Shown here: piece after piece, positions 21,711 through 32,134 of the stretch
How positions within the stretch are numbered: position 1 is the first letter of the stretch
Layout of the letters: each line of letters begins with the position of its first letter
Source: Gammaproteobacteria bacterium
GTDB taxonomy: Bacteria > Pseudomonadota > Gammaproteobacteria > Steroidobacterales > GCA-2729495
Assembly (NCBI GenBank): GCA_009692345.1
Contig: SHZI01000010.1
Coordinates: forward strand, 1-44,328
Length of the DNA stretch: 44,328 nt
Reading direction: 5' to 3'
Notes under the pieces: generated by a model
The model's database searches: none
What the model saw: the letters and a program-made list of their open reading frames with translations, nothing else
What the model was told of the DNA's origin: nothing
Made by a program: the position numbers and the translations under genes

Positions 21711-22919
21711 CTAGGGTACCGCAGGAGGCGGGAGCATCGTGTCACGCTGCAGAAGGTTGATGATCGCGGCACGCTCCCTGGCGGTCTTCACGGGGCCAAC
21801 CGAGATGATCATCGAGGTGCCGGGCAGGAACTGGTCGGGTCCGGCCAGGAACTTGTCCAGCGTCTCGTCGTTCCAGACGAGGCCCTTCTGACCAGCCTCC
21901 GCCATGGCCTGTGAATAGGTGAAGTTCGGCACCCGGCCGGCCTGCTGGCCGAAGATGGCGTAGAGATTCGGTCCGACCAGGTGCTTACCCCCCTTCTGCA
22001 TGGTGTGACAGAAGCCGCACCACTTGTAGGTCTCTGCCCTCACCTGGCTCTCGTACCCGGTTTCCGGCGTGATGGTCACCGCCATGAGGGGTGCCGCGTG
22101 GGAAGTGACCCCCTCGGGAGCATCGACAGTCACGCCGATGGGCCAGGGTGTGACGCGAAAGGTCTGGTAGGGCAGGTACGCAGCGATCAGCACGATGACC
22201 AGCGAGGCCAGCACGGCCACGGCCCGAGGCCCGGTTGTCACCGCGGAGGTTGCCGGCGCCGACGCCCGCCCGGCCCGCCAGCGCGCTACCGCGAAGAACA
22301 GGGCGGTAACTCCCAGGTAAATGCTCACGGCCACGACGCCGGGACCCGGGCCCTTGAAGGTCGAGACCGCATAGACGCTGACCAGGACCGTGATCCAGAC
22401 CTGGGCGCCGAAGCCGGCTGGAAAGGCCGCCAGCAGGCCCACGCCCCGGCGGAGCAGCAGGTACACGGCCGTAATGGCGGCCATGGCGGTGAGCAGCGTG
22501 GCGCCAAACCCCAGGGCGGAGTGAAAGTACCCACCGAACATCCACAGGGTGCGACCCTCGCCAATGAGGGCCGGCAGCGTGACGAAGGGCCCCAGGCTCA
22601 CGGGCAGGCCGTCGGCCCACGCCGCGAGGATGCCGAGTGGCGGCATCAAGGCCAGCACCACGTAAGTCATCAGCGCCAGCTGCGCCGTCCAGGCGTTGGC
22701 CGATGGCGGCAGGGCGCGATTCGCCAGTGCCGGCCGCTCCCGCCACCACACCCACAGGCGCCACAGCAGCGCGACGAACAGGATGAGCCCCACCAGGTAG
22801 TGCCAGCTGCGCAGTTCGTCGCGCATCAGCGAGGGCTTGACGGTGCGGGGCATGGCCACCGAAATCGCCGCCTGCACGGCATAAAGAAACGCAATCAGCC
22901 AACCCAGAATCTTCGCCAT
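21711..22919 (-). CDS. Cytochrome b561-like membrane protein fused to cytochrome c
   Basis: 402 residues. The first about 265 residues hold seven to eight transmembrane segments with histidines in membrane context (SWHYLVGLILFVALLW; FGGYFHSALGFGATLL), as in diheme b561 proteins. After a last helix (VLASLVIVLIAAYLPYQ) a periplasmic domain of about 125 residues follows with one c-type heme site CGFCH, the loop KGGKHLVGPNLYAIFG and an axial Met in PGTSM. The protein could carry electrons from the quinone pool or a periplasmic donor to soluble cytochrome c. It lies between gatB (separated by a REPIN) and an AI-2E permease; neither explains its role. Confidence 0.78.
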   Translation of the reverse strand: MAKILGWLIAFLYAVQAAISVAMPRTVKPSLMRDELRSWHYLVGLILFVALLWRLWVWWRERPALANRALPPSANAWTAQLALMTYVVLALMPPLGILAAWADGLPVSLGPFVTLPALIGEGRTLWMFGGYFHSALGFGATLLTAMAAITAVYLLLRRGVGLLAAFPAGFGAQVWITVLVSVYAVSTFKGPGPGVVAVSIYLGVTALFFAVARWRAGRASAPATSAVTTGPRAVAVLASLVIVLIAAYLPYQTFRVTPWPIGVTVDAPEGVTSHAAPLMAVTITPETGYESQVRAETYKWCGFCHTMQKGGKHLVGPNLYAIFGQQAGRVPNFTYSQAMAEAGQKGLVWNDETLDKFLAGPDQFLPGTSMIISVGPVKTARERAAIINLLQRDTMLPPPAVP

Positions 22920-22935
22920 CGATACATCCCTCCTT

Positions 22936-22991
22936 GTAGGAGCGCCTTCAGGCGCGATTCCTTGCTGGATCGCGCCTGAAGGCGCTCCTAC
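22936..22991. repeat. REPIN between gatB and the cytochrome gene
   Basis: Forward REP with GTAG head at 22936-22958 and an inverted copy at 22969-22991, forming a near-perfect long hairpin with a 10-nt loop. The TAG of the inverted copy (complement 22988-22990) is the stop codon of gatB. The hairpin could also limit read-through and 3' decay. Confidence 0.93.
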
Positions 22992-24412
22992 AGTTTCATT
23001 TTCAACAGTTCGTTAACCTGAGCCGGGTTCGCCTTGCCGCCACTCGCCTTCATGATCTGGCCGACCAGGAAACCCAGCACCTTGGTCTGGCCAGCCCGGT
23101 ATTGCTCAACCTGCAGCGGATTGGCGGCCAGCACGTCCGCGACGATACCCTCCAGCGCGCCGGTGTCGCTGATCTGTTTCAGACCCCGCTGTGCCACCAG
23201 TTGCTGCAAATCCGGCGCTGCGGAGCTGAACGCAAACTCCTCAATGAGTTCCTTCGCGCTGCTCCGGGCGATGCTGCCGTCCGCAACCAGGCGCAAGATA
23301 GCAGCTGTGGCGGGCACGTTGACCCGGGCCGGCGTGCGCTCCGCACCAAAGAGGCTGAAGAGCTGGCTCTGCAGGGTGTTGGCCGCCGCCACGGGCTGGC
23401 CGGACTCCCGGGCCAGGCTATCGAACAGCGTTGCCACCTCCGGATCGGCGGCCAGCACCTCGGCGGCGTCCGCCTTGAGGCCGAAGTCCCGGGTCCACCG
23501 CTCCCGGCGGGCGTCGGGGAGTTCGGGGAGCAGGCGCCGGACAGCGTCGATATAGGCGTCGTCGAGCACCACCGGGAGCAGATCCGGGTCGGGAAAGTAC
23601 CGGTAGTCGTTGGCCTCTTCCTTGCTGCGCATCGGCCGGGTCTCGTCCCGGTCCGGATCGTAAAGCCGGGTTTCCTGGACGACTCTGCCCCCGCTTTCGA
23701 GCACTTCGATCTGCCGCTGGACCTCGAAGAGAATCGCCCGCTCAAGGAAGCGGAAGGAATTGAGGTTCTTCGATTCCGTACGCGTGCCCAGCGGTTCGGT
23801 GCCGGCGCGGCGGACTGACACGTTGGCGTCGCACCGGAAGGACCCTTCCTGCATGTTGCCATCGCAGATACCCAGGTAGCGCACCAGCTGGTGCACCTTC
23901 TTCATATAGGCCACGGCTTCCTGTGCCGAGCGCAGATCCGGGGCCGAGACAATCTCCAGGAGCGGCGTGCCAGCCCGGTTGAGGTCCAGACCGGTCAGGC
24001 CCGCAAAGTGTTCGTGGAGGGACTTGCCGGCATCCTCCTCCAGGTGCGCGCGGATCACGTGCACGGCTTTGGTAGCACCACCGTCGAGCTCGATGGTGAT
24101 GTGCCCGTCGTGGACAATCGGCAGCTCGTACTGGCTGATCTGGTAGCCCTTCGGTAAATCAGGGTAGAAGTAGTTCTTGCGGGCAAAGACGGAACGCCGC
24201 GCGACGGTGGCGCCGATCGCCAGACCGAACAGCGCGGCCATGCGCACCACCTCGCCGTTCAGCACCGGCAGTACCCCCGGGTAACCGAGATCGACGAGGC
24301 TGGCCTGGGTGTTCGGTTCGGCGCCATAGGCCGTGGCTGACCCGGAGAAAATCTTGCTGCGGGTCGCAAGCTGGGCATGCACCTCGAGACCGATGACGGT
24401 TTCCCAGGTCAT
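22988..24412 (-). CDS. gatB: Asp-tRNA(Asn)/Glu-tRNA(Gln) amidotransferase subunit B
   Basis: Binds the misacylated tRNA and phosphorylates its acyl group before amidation. 474 residues, full length. Signatures: [40 protein letters not shown], and [12 protein letters not shown]; the C-terminal YqeY-like tail domain is present. The start overlaps the gatA stop by 4 bp (ATGA). The stop TAG belongs to a REP head. Order gatC-gatA-gatB is one operon on the minus strand. Confidence 0.97.
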   Translation of the reverse strand: MTWETVIGLEVHAQLATRSKIFSGSATAYGAEPNTQASLVDLGYPGVLPVLNGEVVRMAALFGLAIGATVARRSVFARKNYFYPDLPKGYQISQYELPIVHDGHITIELDGGATKAVHVIRAHLEEDAGKSLHEHFAGLTGLDLNRAGTPLLEIVSAPDLRSAQEAVAYMKKVHQLVRYLGICDGNMQEGSFRCDANVSVRRAGTEPLGTRTESKNLNSFRFLERAILFEVQRQIEVLESGGRVVQETRLYDPDRDETRPMRSKEEANDYRYFPDPDLLPVVLDDAYIDAVRRLLPELPDARRERWTRDFGLKADAAEVLAADPEVATLFDSLARESGQPVAAANTLQSQLFSLFGAERTPARVNVPATAAILRLVADGSIARSSAKELIEEFAFSSAAPDLQQLVAQRGLKQISDTGALEGIVADVLAANPLQVEQYRAGQTKVLGFLVGQIMKASGGKANPAQVNELLKMKL

Positions 24413-25959
24413 GGAGTGGGAGCGTCCGTAGGAGCGCCTTTAGGCGCGATGCCATTATCGCTCGCGCCTAAGGGCGCTCCTACAGCCGCTCCTGCGGTCA
24501 GGGCTGGCGGCAACTGCGTGTGCCAGGCCGTTTCCTGCTGGAAAACGTGGGCGAAATTGAACAGCGTGGCCTCACCGAAATGGGGCCCGATGAGCTGCAG
24601 CCCCACCGGCAGGCCGCCGGAAAAGCCGCAGGGCAGAGATATCCCCGGCAGGCCGGCCAGGTTCACGGGAATGGTGTAGATGTCGTTCAGGTACATCTGC
24701 ACCGGATCATCCACCTTCTCGCCCAGCCGGAACGCGGGGGTCGGCGCCGTGGGGCCGGCAATCACGTCCACGTCGGCAAAGCAGCGCCGGAAATCGTCAG
24801 CAATCAGGCGGCGCGCCTTCTGCGCCTTGAGGTAGTAGGCGTCGTAGTAGCCGGCGGACAGCACGTAGGTGCCGGTCAGGATGCGGCGCTTGACCTCCGC
24901 GCCGAAGCCCTCGCCCCGGGACTTCTTGTACAGCTCCTCCAGCGTGGCGGCGCCGGCGTGCCGGTGCCCGAAGCGCACGCCGTCGAAGCGCGACAGGTTC
25001 GACGAGCACTCGGCCGGCGCAACGATGTAGTAGGTGGGCACCGACAGGGACAGACTTGGCAGGGAGATCTCCACAAGAGTCGCGCCCAGCCGCTCATAAA
25101 CCCGGAGGGCCTCGCGGAGCGCGGTGGCGGAACCGGGCTCGAGCCCCGCGTCGAAAAACTCCTTCGGCACACCAATGCGCCTGCCCCGCAGGGCGTCACC
25201 CAGGGTCGAGGCGTAGTCCGGGACAGGCAGTTCTGCGCTGGTGGAGTCCCGGGGATCGAAGCCCGCCATGGCGCCGGTCAACAGGGCTGCATCTTCCGCA
25301 GTGAGGGTCAGAACCCCGGCCTGGTCCAGGCTGGAGGCAAAGGCAATCATTCCATAGCGGGAGACGCGGCCGTAGGTGGGCTTGAAGCCCGTGATGCCCA
25401 CCAGCGCCGCAGGCTGGCGAATCGAGCCGCCCGTGTCGGTGCCCGTTGCCGCCGGGACCAAACCAGCCGCCACCGCGGCGGCCGAGCCGCCGGAAGAGCC
25501 ACCCGGCGAGCGGTCCGGGTCCCAGGGATTGCGCACGGGGCCGAACCAGCTGGTCTCGTTGGACGACCCCATGGCGAACTCGTCCATGTTGGTCTTGCCC
25601 ACGGTGACGATGCCGGCGGCGGCCAGGCGCTCGACCGCCGTGGCGTCGTAGGGAGAAACGAAGTTCGCGAGCATCTGCGAGCCGCAGGTCGTGCGGATCC
25701 CGGCGGTACAGAAGATGTCCTTGTGGGCGAAGGGGATGCCGGTGAGGGGCCCGCCCTCGCCCCGGGCGAGCCGGGCGTCCGCCTGGTCCGCGGCGGCCAG
25801 GGCGAGTTCCGGCACCAGGGTAATGAAGCTGTTCAGGACCCCGTCAGCGGCGCCGATGCGGGCCAGGGCCGCAGCGGTGAGCTCCCGGCTGCTGACCTGC
25901 CGGGCGGCAAGGGCCTGGGACAGCTGGGCAATGGTGGGGCGTTGCGGCAGGGGGGGCAT
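24409..25959 (-). CDS. gatA: Asp-tRNA(Asn)/Glu-tRNA(Gln) amidotransferase subunit A
   Basis: Amidase-signature subunit that releases ammonia from glutamine. The Lys-cis-Ser-Ser triad is visible: FAHKDIF near 80, [10 protein letters not shown] near 157, and [13 protein letters not shown] near 178. At 516 residues it is about 25-30 longer than usual. The excess is C-terminal: after [14 protein letters not shown] the frame reads through a REPIN (24428-24483), giving a Gly/Ala/Pro-rich tail, and ends exactly at the ATGA overlap with gatB. The tail therefore looks acquired and is probably tolerated rather than functional. A REP also lies between gatC and gatA. Confidence 0.96.
   Translation of the reverse strand: MPPLPQRPTIAQLSQALAARQVSSRELTAAALARIGAADGVLNSFITLVPELALAAADQADARLARGEGGPLTGIPFAHKDIFCTAGIRTTCGSQMLANFVSPYDATAVERLAAAGIVTVGKTNMDEFAMGSSNETSWFGPVRNPWDPDRSPGGSSGGSAAAVAAGLVPAATGTDTGGSIRQPAALVGITGFKPTYGRVSRYGMIAFASSLDQAGVLTLTAEDAALLTGAMAGFDPRDSTSAELPVPDYASTLGDALRGRRIGVPKEFFDAGLEPGSATALREALRVYERLGATLVEISLPSLSLSVPTYYIVAPAECSSNLSRFDGVRFGHRHAGAATLEELYKKSRGEGFGAEVKRRILTGTYVLSAGYYDAYYLKAQKARRLIADDFRRCFADVDVIAGPTAPTPAFRLGEKVDDPVQMYLNDIYTIPVNLAGLPGISLPCGFSGGLPVGLQLIGPHFGEATLFNFAHVFQQETAWHTQLPPALTAGAAVGAPLGASDNGIAPKGAPTDAPTP
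24428..24483. repeat. REPIN read in frame as the GatA C-terminal tail
   Basis: Forward REP with GTAG head at 24428-24450 and an inverted copy at 24461-24483 separated by 10 nt. A partial further REP end follows (AGCCGCTCCTGC). No in-frame stop occurs on the minus strand, so the element codes for about 19 residues of gatA. Confidence 0.92.
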
Positions 25960-25972
25960 GTCGGGACGGGGG

Positions 25973-25995
25973 ATCGCGCCTTGAGGCGCTCCTAC
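25973..25995 (-). repeat. REP unit between gatC and gatA
   Basis: Minus-strand GTAG head at 25995-25992 followed by GAGCGCCTCAAGGCGCGAT. The TAG (complement 25992-25994) is the gatC stop codon. It lies 13 bp before the gatA start. Confidence 0.9.
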
Positions 25996-26279
25996 TCTAT
26001 GACCCGGGGAACGGTGTACAGGCCATCCGCGACGGCAGCGCTGTTCTGCTGGTACAGGTCGCGGTGATCGGCCTCGGTCACCGTGTCGGCCCGGAGGCGC
26101 TGGCTCATGTCCATGGGGTGCGCCATGGGGGTGACCGCGCTGGTATCGGCCAGCTGGAGCTGATCGACAAACTCCACGATACGGCCCAGTTTCTCGACCA
26201 CGCCATCCAGCTCCTCAGGCCCGATTTCTAGACGGGCCAGGTGGGCGATCTGTGCAACGTTCTGGCGGGTGAGTTTCAC
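25992..26279 (-). CDS. gatC: Asp-tRNA(Asn)/Glu-tRNA(Gln) amidotransferase subunit C
   Basis: Small subunit that stabilises GatA and wraps around the GatA-GatB interface. 95 residues with the family pattern: [17 protein letters not shown] at the N-terminus and [19 protein letters not shown] in the second half. First gene of the gatCAB operon, divergent from mreB across 172 bp. The stop TAG is provided by a REP head. Confidence 0.95.
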   Translation of the reverse strand: MKLTRQNVAQIAHLARLEIGPEELDGVVEKLGRIVEFVDQLQLADTSAVTPMAHPMDMSQRLRADTVTEADHRDLYQQNSAAVADGLYTVPRVIE

Positions 26280-26367
26280 CGGGTCTGGCTCAGCGTGTGT
26301 CTGAATGGCGATTGGTCGAAGTCTGAGGCAGGCCGCGATTTTCCTGCCGGCAAATCATACACCGCTG

Positions 26368-26396
26368 TTGCTGAATCCGACCCCCGGCGTTAGGCT
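26368..26396 (+). promoter_or_regulatory. Candidate sigma-70 type promoter for mreB
   Basis: TTGCTG at 26368-26373 and TAGGCT at 26391-26396 are separated by 17 bp, in the 172-bp divergent interval between gatC and mreB. Match to consensus is moderate, so this is a candidate only. Confidence 0.35.
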
Positions 26397-26409
26397 ATCT
26401 GGCTTCTAA

Positions 26410-27515
<1,106 letters not shown>

Positions 27516-27521
27516 CCGGGA

Positions 27522-27546
27522 GGAAATGAGGCATGTCCCCATTTCC
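27522..27546. repeat. Imperfect palindrome of the GAGGCATGTCCCC family at the mreC start
   Basis: GGAAATGNGG pairs with CCNCATTTCC around a short centre. It shares 19 identical bases (GAAATGAGGCATGTCCCCA) with the larger palindrome at 34076-34140. The mreC start ATG (27533) is inside it, and GGAGG just upstream serves as the ribosome-binding site. Confidence 0.75.
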
Positions 27547-28624
27547 TTCTTCAGCCGACAGCGAGGGCCGGGCCTACCGCAACGCGAGTCCCGGGCTCCG
27601 CTTCTTCCTGACCGCGAGCCTGGCCCTGGCCCTGATGTTTCTCGACCATCGGGGGATCTATCTCGCCCAGGTGCGGGCCTACCTCGGGGCGGCAATGTAT
27701 CCCCTCCAGATCGCTATCGACTCGCCATCTGCCGGACTGGGCTGGGTGCGGGAAAATCTCGCTCTGCGGGCGACTCTCCAGGCGGAAAACGCCGCCCTGC
27801 GCAGCCAGGCGCTGAGCAATCGGGCCGAACTCCAGCGCATGGCCGCACTGCAGGCGGAGAATGCGCGCTTTCGGGCTCTGCTTGATTCCAAGACCCGGGT
27901 TCCCAATCGGGTCGTGGTCGCCGAGATTCTGGCTGTGGACATGGACCCGCTCCGCCACCGGGTCATCCTCAATAAAGGCGGTCGCGAGGGCGCCAGCGAA
28001 GGCCAGGCTCTCATCGATGCTCTGGGCGTCGTCGGTCAGATCACCCGGGATCAGGGCGATAGTGCCGAAGCGATCCTGATCACGGATCCGGATCATGCGG
28101 TACCCATTGAGGTCGTCCGCAACGGCCTGCGCACCATCGCCGTGGGGACCGGCGATCTGGAGCGTTTGTCCCTGCCCTTCCTGACCCGCAACGCCGATAT
28201 CAAAGCCGGCGATCTGCTGGTCACCTCCGGGCTGGGGGGCACCTTCCCGCCAGGCTATCCGGTTGGCACGGTGACCGCTGTGGATGGCTCCTCGGGTGAC
28301 GCTTTCCTGGAGATCGCGGCCCGGCCAGCGGCCAACCTGGACCGGCTCCACGAGGTACTGCTGGTTTTCCTGCAGGAAGGCAGCGCAGCAACACCGGGCC
28401 TGGAACCTGCCCCGGTTCTGGCGAGTCCACCGGTGGAGACCGCCACTCCCTCACCAGCCATCGAGACGCCAACCGTGGTGAACCCGACGCCGAACGCCGA
28501 CACTCCCCCCGAGGCCATGGTTGAGCCCGCGCCAGTAACCGTCCCCGAGCCCCAGGAAGCCCAGGAAGCCCAGGAAGTCCAGGAAGTCCAGGAAGTCCAG
28601 GAAGTCCAGGAAGTCCAGGAATGA
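27533..28624 (+). CDS. mreC: Rod shape-determining protein MreC
   Basis: Periplasmic scaffold of the elongasome that binds PBP2. 363 residues: short cytosolic part, one transmembrane helix (about 24-37, FFLTASLALALMFL), a coiled coil about 70-115 (LQAENAALRSQAL... LQAENARFRALL), then two beta domains (VVVAEILAVDMDPLRHRVILNKG; TSGLGGTFPPGYPVGTV). The last about 75 residues are Pro/Glu/Val-rich and end in a tandem repeat of Q-E-V/A; most MreC proteins lack this tail or have a shorter one. The start codon lies in a palindromic repeat. The stop overlaps the mreD start (ATGA). Confidence 0.94.
   Translation: MSPFPSSADSEGRAYRNASPGLRFFLTASLALALMFLDHRGIYLAQVRAYLGAAMYPLQIAIDSPSAGLGWVRENLALRATLQAENAALRSQALSNRAELQRMAALQAENARFRALLDSKTRVPNRVVVAEILAVDMDPLRHRVILNKGGREGASEGQALIDALGVVGQITRDQGDSAEAILITDPDHAVPIEVVRNGLRTIAVGTGDLERLSLPFLTRNADIKAGDLLVTSGLGGTFPPGYPVGTVTAVDGSSGDAFLEIAARPAANLDRLHEVLLVFLQEGSAATPGLEPAPVLASPPVETATPSPAIETPTVVNPTPNADTPPEAMVEPAPVTVPEPQEAQEAQEVQEVQEVQEVQEVQE
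28552..28620. repeat. 9-bp tandem repeat at the mreC 3' end
   Basis: Seven full copies of CCAGGAAGY followed by a partial eighth that runs into the mreC stop and the mreD start. Each unit codes for three residues (Q-E-V or Q-E-A), so copy change preserves the frame. Confidence 0.95.
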
Positions 28625-29112
28625 GAGCCCCACGCTGGCCAGTCTGGTTACTGCTCCTGCTCGCCCTGGCGGCGGAGTTGCTGCCGCTGCCGGTTGCGAT
28701 GCAGCCGCTGCGCCCGGCGTGGACGACCATGGTGGTGATCTACTGGGCGCTGATGTGGCCGGGTCGCTTCGGCGTATTCAGCGCGTTTCTGGTGGGGCTG
28801 TGCGTTGACGTGGCCCACGGCTCCCTGCTGGGCCAGCATGCACTGTCGCTGTCACTGCTGGCCTACCTGGTGGTCAGGCTGCATCTGCAGTTGCGGGTCT
28901 TTCCCCTCTGGCAACTTACCCTGTCGGTCTTTGCCCTGATGTTCATCGAGGCTTTCGTGCTGCTCTGGATTGACGGCGCAACGGGCCGCGCCGAGTTCGG
29001 ACCAGGTCGCTGGGGACCCGTGGTCGCCGCTGCCCTGCTCTGGCCCGCCCTCATGGCCGCCATGGATCGCGTGCGGGAGCGGCTGGAGCGCCGGGACTCC
29101 AGCTTCGCCTGA
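28621..29112 (+). CDS. mreD: Rod shape-determining protein MreD
   Basis: Integral membrane partner of MreC. 163 residues with five to six hydrophobic helices, beginning with PVWLLLLLALAAELLPLP and including GLCVDVAHGSLLGQHALSLSLLAYL, where the D-x-x-x-G-S-x-L-G-x-H pattern is conserved in MreD. The start ATG overlaps the mreC stop, so translation is coupled. PBP2 follows after 11 bp. Confidence 0.92.
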   Translation: MRAPRWPVWLLLLLALAAELLPLPVAMQPLRPAWTTMVVIYWALMWPGRFGVFSAFLVGLCVDVAHGSLLGQHALSLSLLAYLVVRLHLQLRVFPLWQLTLSVFALMFIEAFVLLWIDGATGRAEFGPGRWGPVVAAALLWPALMAAMDRVRERLERRDSSFA

Positions 29113-29123
29113 AGCCCGTACCC

Positions 29124-30983
29124 ATGGCCCGGGCATTACGCATCAAGGACCACTGGCGGGAGCAGCAGCTCTTCACGGGCCGGCTGCTGGTGGCCATCCT
29201 GTTCGTGCTGGGCCTGACCGGCCTGGTGGTGGCCCGGCTGGTGCAGCTGCAAGTGGGCAAGTACGAGTACTACTCGGTGCAGTCCAGCGGTAATCGCATC
29301 CGCGTCGAGCCTGTTCCGCCCATCCGGGGCCTCATCCTCGATCGCAACGGCAAGGTGCTCGCCGAGAACACGCCGAGCTACCAGCTGGAAATGACCCCGG
29401 AACAGGTCCCCGACATGGCGGACACGCTGACCCGGCTGGTGGCGAGCGGCATCCTGCCCGAAGGCGATCTGCCGGAACTGAAGGAAATGGTGGCCAGCCG
29501 CCGGGCTTTCGACACCGTGGTCGTGGCCGAGAGACTCACCGACGAAGAACTCGCTGCCTTCGCGGTCCGTCGACCCCACTTTCCGGGACTCGAAATCCGG
29601 GCGCGGCTCGGCCGCAGCTATCCCTACGGGACTGCGGCGGCCCACCTGCTCGGCTACGTCGGTGGCATCAGCGCTGACGACAAAAAGACGCTGGACCCTG
29701 CTGAGTACGCCGGCACCACCCACGTAGGCAAGATCTCGGTGGAACGCAGCTTCGAGGCCCGGCTGCACGGCACCTCCGGGCACGAGGATGTGGTGGTGAA
29801 CGTGCATGGCCGGAAAATGCAGGTGCTGGACCGGATCCGGTCACTGCCAGGCCAGGATGTCATCCTGACCATCGACATGGACGCACAGCTGGCAGCCAAT
29901 CAGGGCCTCCAGGGCAAGCGCGGTGCGGCCGTGGCTATCGATCCGCGCAATGGCGAAGTACTGGCCTTCGTCAGCACACCGGCCTACGACCCGAACGCCC
30001 TCAGCGCGGGCTTGAGCCGGCGCGCCTACCTGGCGCTCCAGGAAGACCTCGACCAGCCCATGTTCAATCGCGCCCTGCGGGGCCAGTACCCGCCGGGGTC
30101 CACGATCAAGCCCATGGTGGCCCTGGCTGCCCTGCACTACGGCGTGGCAACGTCCGAACGCCGGGTCGGCTGTCGCGGGGCCTTCAGCCTGCCGGGCAGC
30201 AGTCACCGGTTCCGGGACTGGAAACCAGAGGGCCATGGTTCGGTGGACCTGTACAACGCCATCGAGCAGTCCTGCGATGTCTACTTCTATACGGTGGCCC
30301 GGGAACTGGGCATCGACCGGCTGGGGAGTTTCCTCGAGAGCTTTGGCCTGGGCAGTGTCACCGGTATCGATATTGGCGGGGAGAAGACCGGGCTGGTGCC
30401 CAGCGTTGCCTGGAAGAAGAAGGCGTTCCGCCGTCCCGGCGAACAGGTCTGGTTTCCCGGCGAAACGGTGATCGCGGGCATCGGCCAGGGGTACCTGCTG
30501 GTAACGCCACTGCAGCTGGCCCACGCCGCTGCCACCATCGCGGCCAAGGGCCAGCGTTTTCAGCCGACCCTCTTCAGAGGCACGCGGAATGGGGCCACGG
30601 GAACCATCGAGTATGAGGCGCCCCGGCCGCTGCCCCCGGTGCCGGACCAGGAGCCCGGGCAGTGGGATGCCATCATCGAAGGGATGCACGGTGTGCTGCA
30701 GGGCCCGCGGGGCACGGCCCGGGCCGTCGGCCTCAATGCCCCCTATCAGATGGCCGGCAAGAGCGGCACCGCCCAGGTCTTCACCATCGGCCAGAAAGAG
30801 AAGTACAACGCGAAGGACGTCGCCGAGCGGCGTCGGGATCACGCGCTCTTCATCGCCTTCGCGCCGCTGGAAGCGCCGCGCATCGCGGTGGCGGTAGTCA
30901 TTGAAAACGGCGAGAGCGGCAGCAAGGTCGCAGCGCCCATTGCCCGGGCGGTCATGGACGCCTACCTGAAGAATCCGAGCTGA
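29124..30983 (+). CDS. mrdA: Penicillin-binding protein 2 (elongation transpeptidase)
   Basis: Class B PBP that crosslinks peptidoglycan during elongation with RodA. 619 residues: N-terminal transmembrane helix about 24-42 (GRLLVAILFVLGLTGLVVAR), dimerisation domain with IRGLILDRNGKVLAENTPSY, and transpeptidase domain with catalytic Ser326 in GSTIK (SxxK), Ser383-Cys-Asp (SxN position) and Lys546-Ser-Gly (KTG box as KSG). The SCD and KSG variants are normal for PBP2. Located between mreD and mrdB as in other gammaproteobacteria. Confidence 0.97.
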   Translation: MARALRIKDHWREQQLFTGRLLVAILFVLGLTGLVVARLVQLQVGKYEYYSVQSSGNRIRVEPVPPIRGLILDRNGKVLAENTPSYQLEMTPEQVPDMADTLTRLVASGILPEGDLPELKEMVASRRAFDTVVVAERLTDEELAAFAVRRPHFPGLEIRARLGRSYPYGTAAAHLLGYVGGISADDKKTLDPAEYAGTTHVGKISVERSFEARLHGTSGHEDVVVNVHGRKMQVLDRIRSLPGQDVILTIDMDAQLAANQGLQGKRGAAVAIDPRNGEVLAFVSTPAYDPNALSAGLSRRAYLALQEDLDQPMFNRALRGQYPPGSTIKPMVALAALHYGVATSERRVGCRGAFSLPGSSHRFRDWKPEGHGSVDLYNAIEQSCDVYFYTVARELGIDRLGSFLESFGLGSVTGIDIGGEKTGLVPSVAWKKKAFRRPGEQVWFPGETVIAGIGQGYLLVTPLQLAHAAATIAAKGQRFQPTLFRGTRNGATGTIEYEAPRPLPPVPDQEPGQWDAIIEGMHGVLQGPRGTARAVGLNAPYQMAGKSGTAQVFTIGQKEKYNAKDVAERRRDHALFIAFAPLEAPRIAVAVVIENGESGSKVAAPIARAVMDAYLKNPS

Positions 30984-30991
30984 GAACTGCA

Positions 30992-32134
30992 ATGAACACC
31001 CCCGCATTTGGCATCAGCCTCGAGCCCCGCAGTCGCGTCGAGCGGGGTCTGCTCGGCCGGGCCCTGCGCTTTCTCCACCTGGATGGCTGGTTGCTGGTGG
31101 GGATCGGCGGAGTGCTCCTGATCAGCCTGCTCGCGCTCTATAGCGCGGAAGGCCAGCAACTGACGGAGTTGCTCGACCAGGTCGCACGGATGCTGGTTGC
31201 GTTCGGCGCCCTGCTGTTCATGGCCCAGATCAGCCCGAACTGGCTGCGCCGCGGGTCACCGCTGATTTATGCGCTGGGCATCGTCCTCCTGGTCATGGTG
31301 ATGGCCACCGGGGACATCGGCAAAGGTGCGCAGCGCTGGCTCGACCTGGGCGTCCGGTTCCAGCCTTCGGAGATCATGAAGCTGGGCCTGCCGATGACCC
31401 TCTGCTGGCTGCTGCATGACCGGCCTTTGCCGCCATCCTTCGGGGTGCTGGTGGTCGTTGTCGTGCTTCTCGTGGTGCCGGTCGGCCTGATCGCCGAGCA
31501 GCCGGATCTCGGGACCGCCATCCTGATCGTGCTCTCGGGGGCGGTCGTGATCTTTCTGGCAGGCCTGGGCTGGAAGTACATCGCAGCCGTCGGCGCCCTG
31601 ACCGGCGCCGCCATGCCCGCCCTCTGGCTGGTCATGCACGACTACCAGCGCAAGCGCGTCCTCACGTTGCTGGACCCGGAGAGCGATCCCCTGGGCGCGG
31701 GTTATCACATCATCCAGTCGAAGATTGCCATTGGGTCCGGCGGCATATTCGGCAAGGGCTGGCTGAACGGCACCCAGGTTCAGCTGGAGTTCCTGCCAGA
31801 ACGGCACACGGACTTCATCTTCGCCGTTATCGGCGAGGAATTCGGCTTGCTGGGCGCCCTGGCGCTGCTCCTGCTCTATCTGCTGATTATCGGCCGGGGG
31901 CTGTACATCGCCGCGGGCGCGCCGGACACTTTCTCCCGACTGCTGGCCGGCAGTCTGAGCGTCACCTTCTTCTTCTACGTCTTCGTGAACACCGCGATGG
32001 TGATGGGGATGATCCCGGTCGTCGGTGTTCCCCTGCCGCTGGTCAGTGCCGGTGGCACGTCAATGGTGACCCTGATGGCGGGATTCGGTATTCTGATGTC
32101 CATTCAGACCCACCGGAAGCTAGTCGCTCGATGA
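30992..32134 (+). CDS. mrdB: Peptidoglycan glycosyltransferase RodA
   Basis: SEDS-family polymerase that works with PBP2. 380 residues with about ten transmembrane helices. Family signatures: RWLDLGVRFQPSEIMKLGLP, IAEQPDLGTAILIVLSGAVV with the catalytic-site Asp, KGWLNGTQVQLEFLPERHTDFIFAVIGEEFG, and the C-terminal GVPLPLVSAGGTSMV. The start is 8 bp after mrdA, and the stop overlaps the mltB start (ATGA). Confidence 0.96.
   Translation: MNTPAFGISLEPRSRVERGLLGRALRFLHLDGWLLVGIGGVLLISLLALYSAEGQQLTELLDQVARMLVAFGALLFMAQISPNWLRRGSPLIYALGIVLLVMVMATGDIGKGAQRWLDLGVRFQPSEIMKLGLPMTLCWLLHDRPLPPSFGVLVVVVVLLVVPVGLIAEQPDLGTAILIVLSGAVVIFLAGLGWKYIAAVGALTGAAMPALWLVMHDYQRKRVLTLLDPESDPLGAGYHIIQSKIAIGSGGIFGKGWLNGTQVQLEFLPERHTDFIFAVIGEEFGLLGALALLLLYLLIIGRGLYIAAGAPDTFSRLLAGSLSVTFFFYVFVNTAMVMGMIPVVGVPLPLVSAGGTSMVTLMAGFGILMSIQTHRKLVAR

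Noticed and set aside
22936-24483. REPIN pairs considered as ends of an insertion sequence around gatB
   Set aside because: The DNA between them is an intact housekeeping gene; both are ordinary REP pairs and no transposase is present.
28552-28620. Repeat tract considered as a CRISPR array
   Set aside because: Units are 9 bp, directly adjacent with no spacers, and in frame within mreC; no cas genes in the window.
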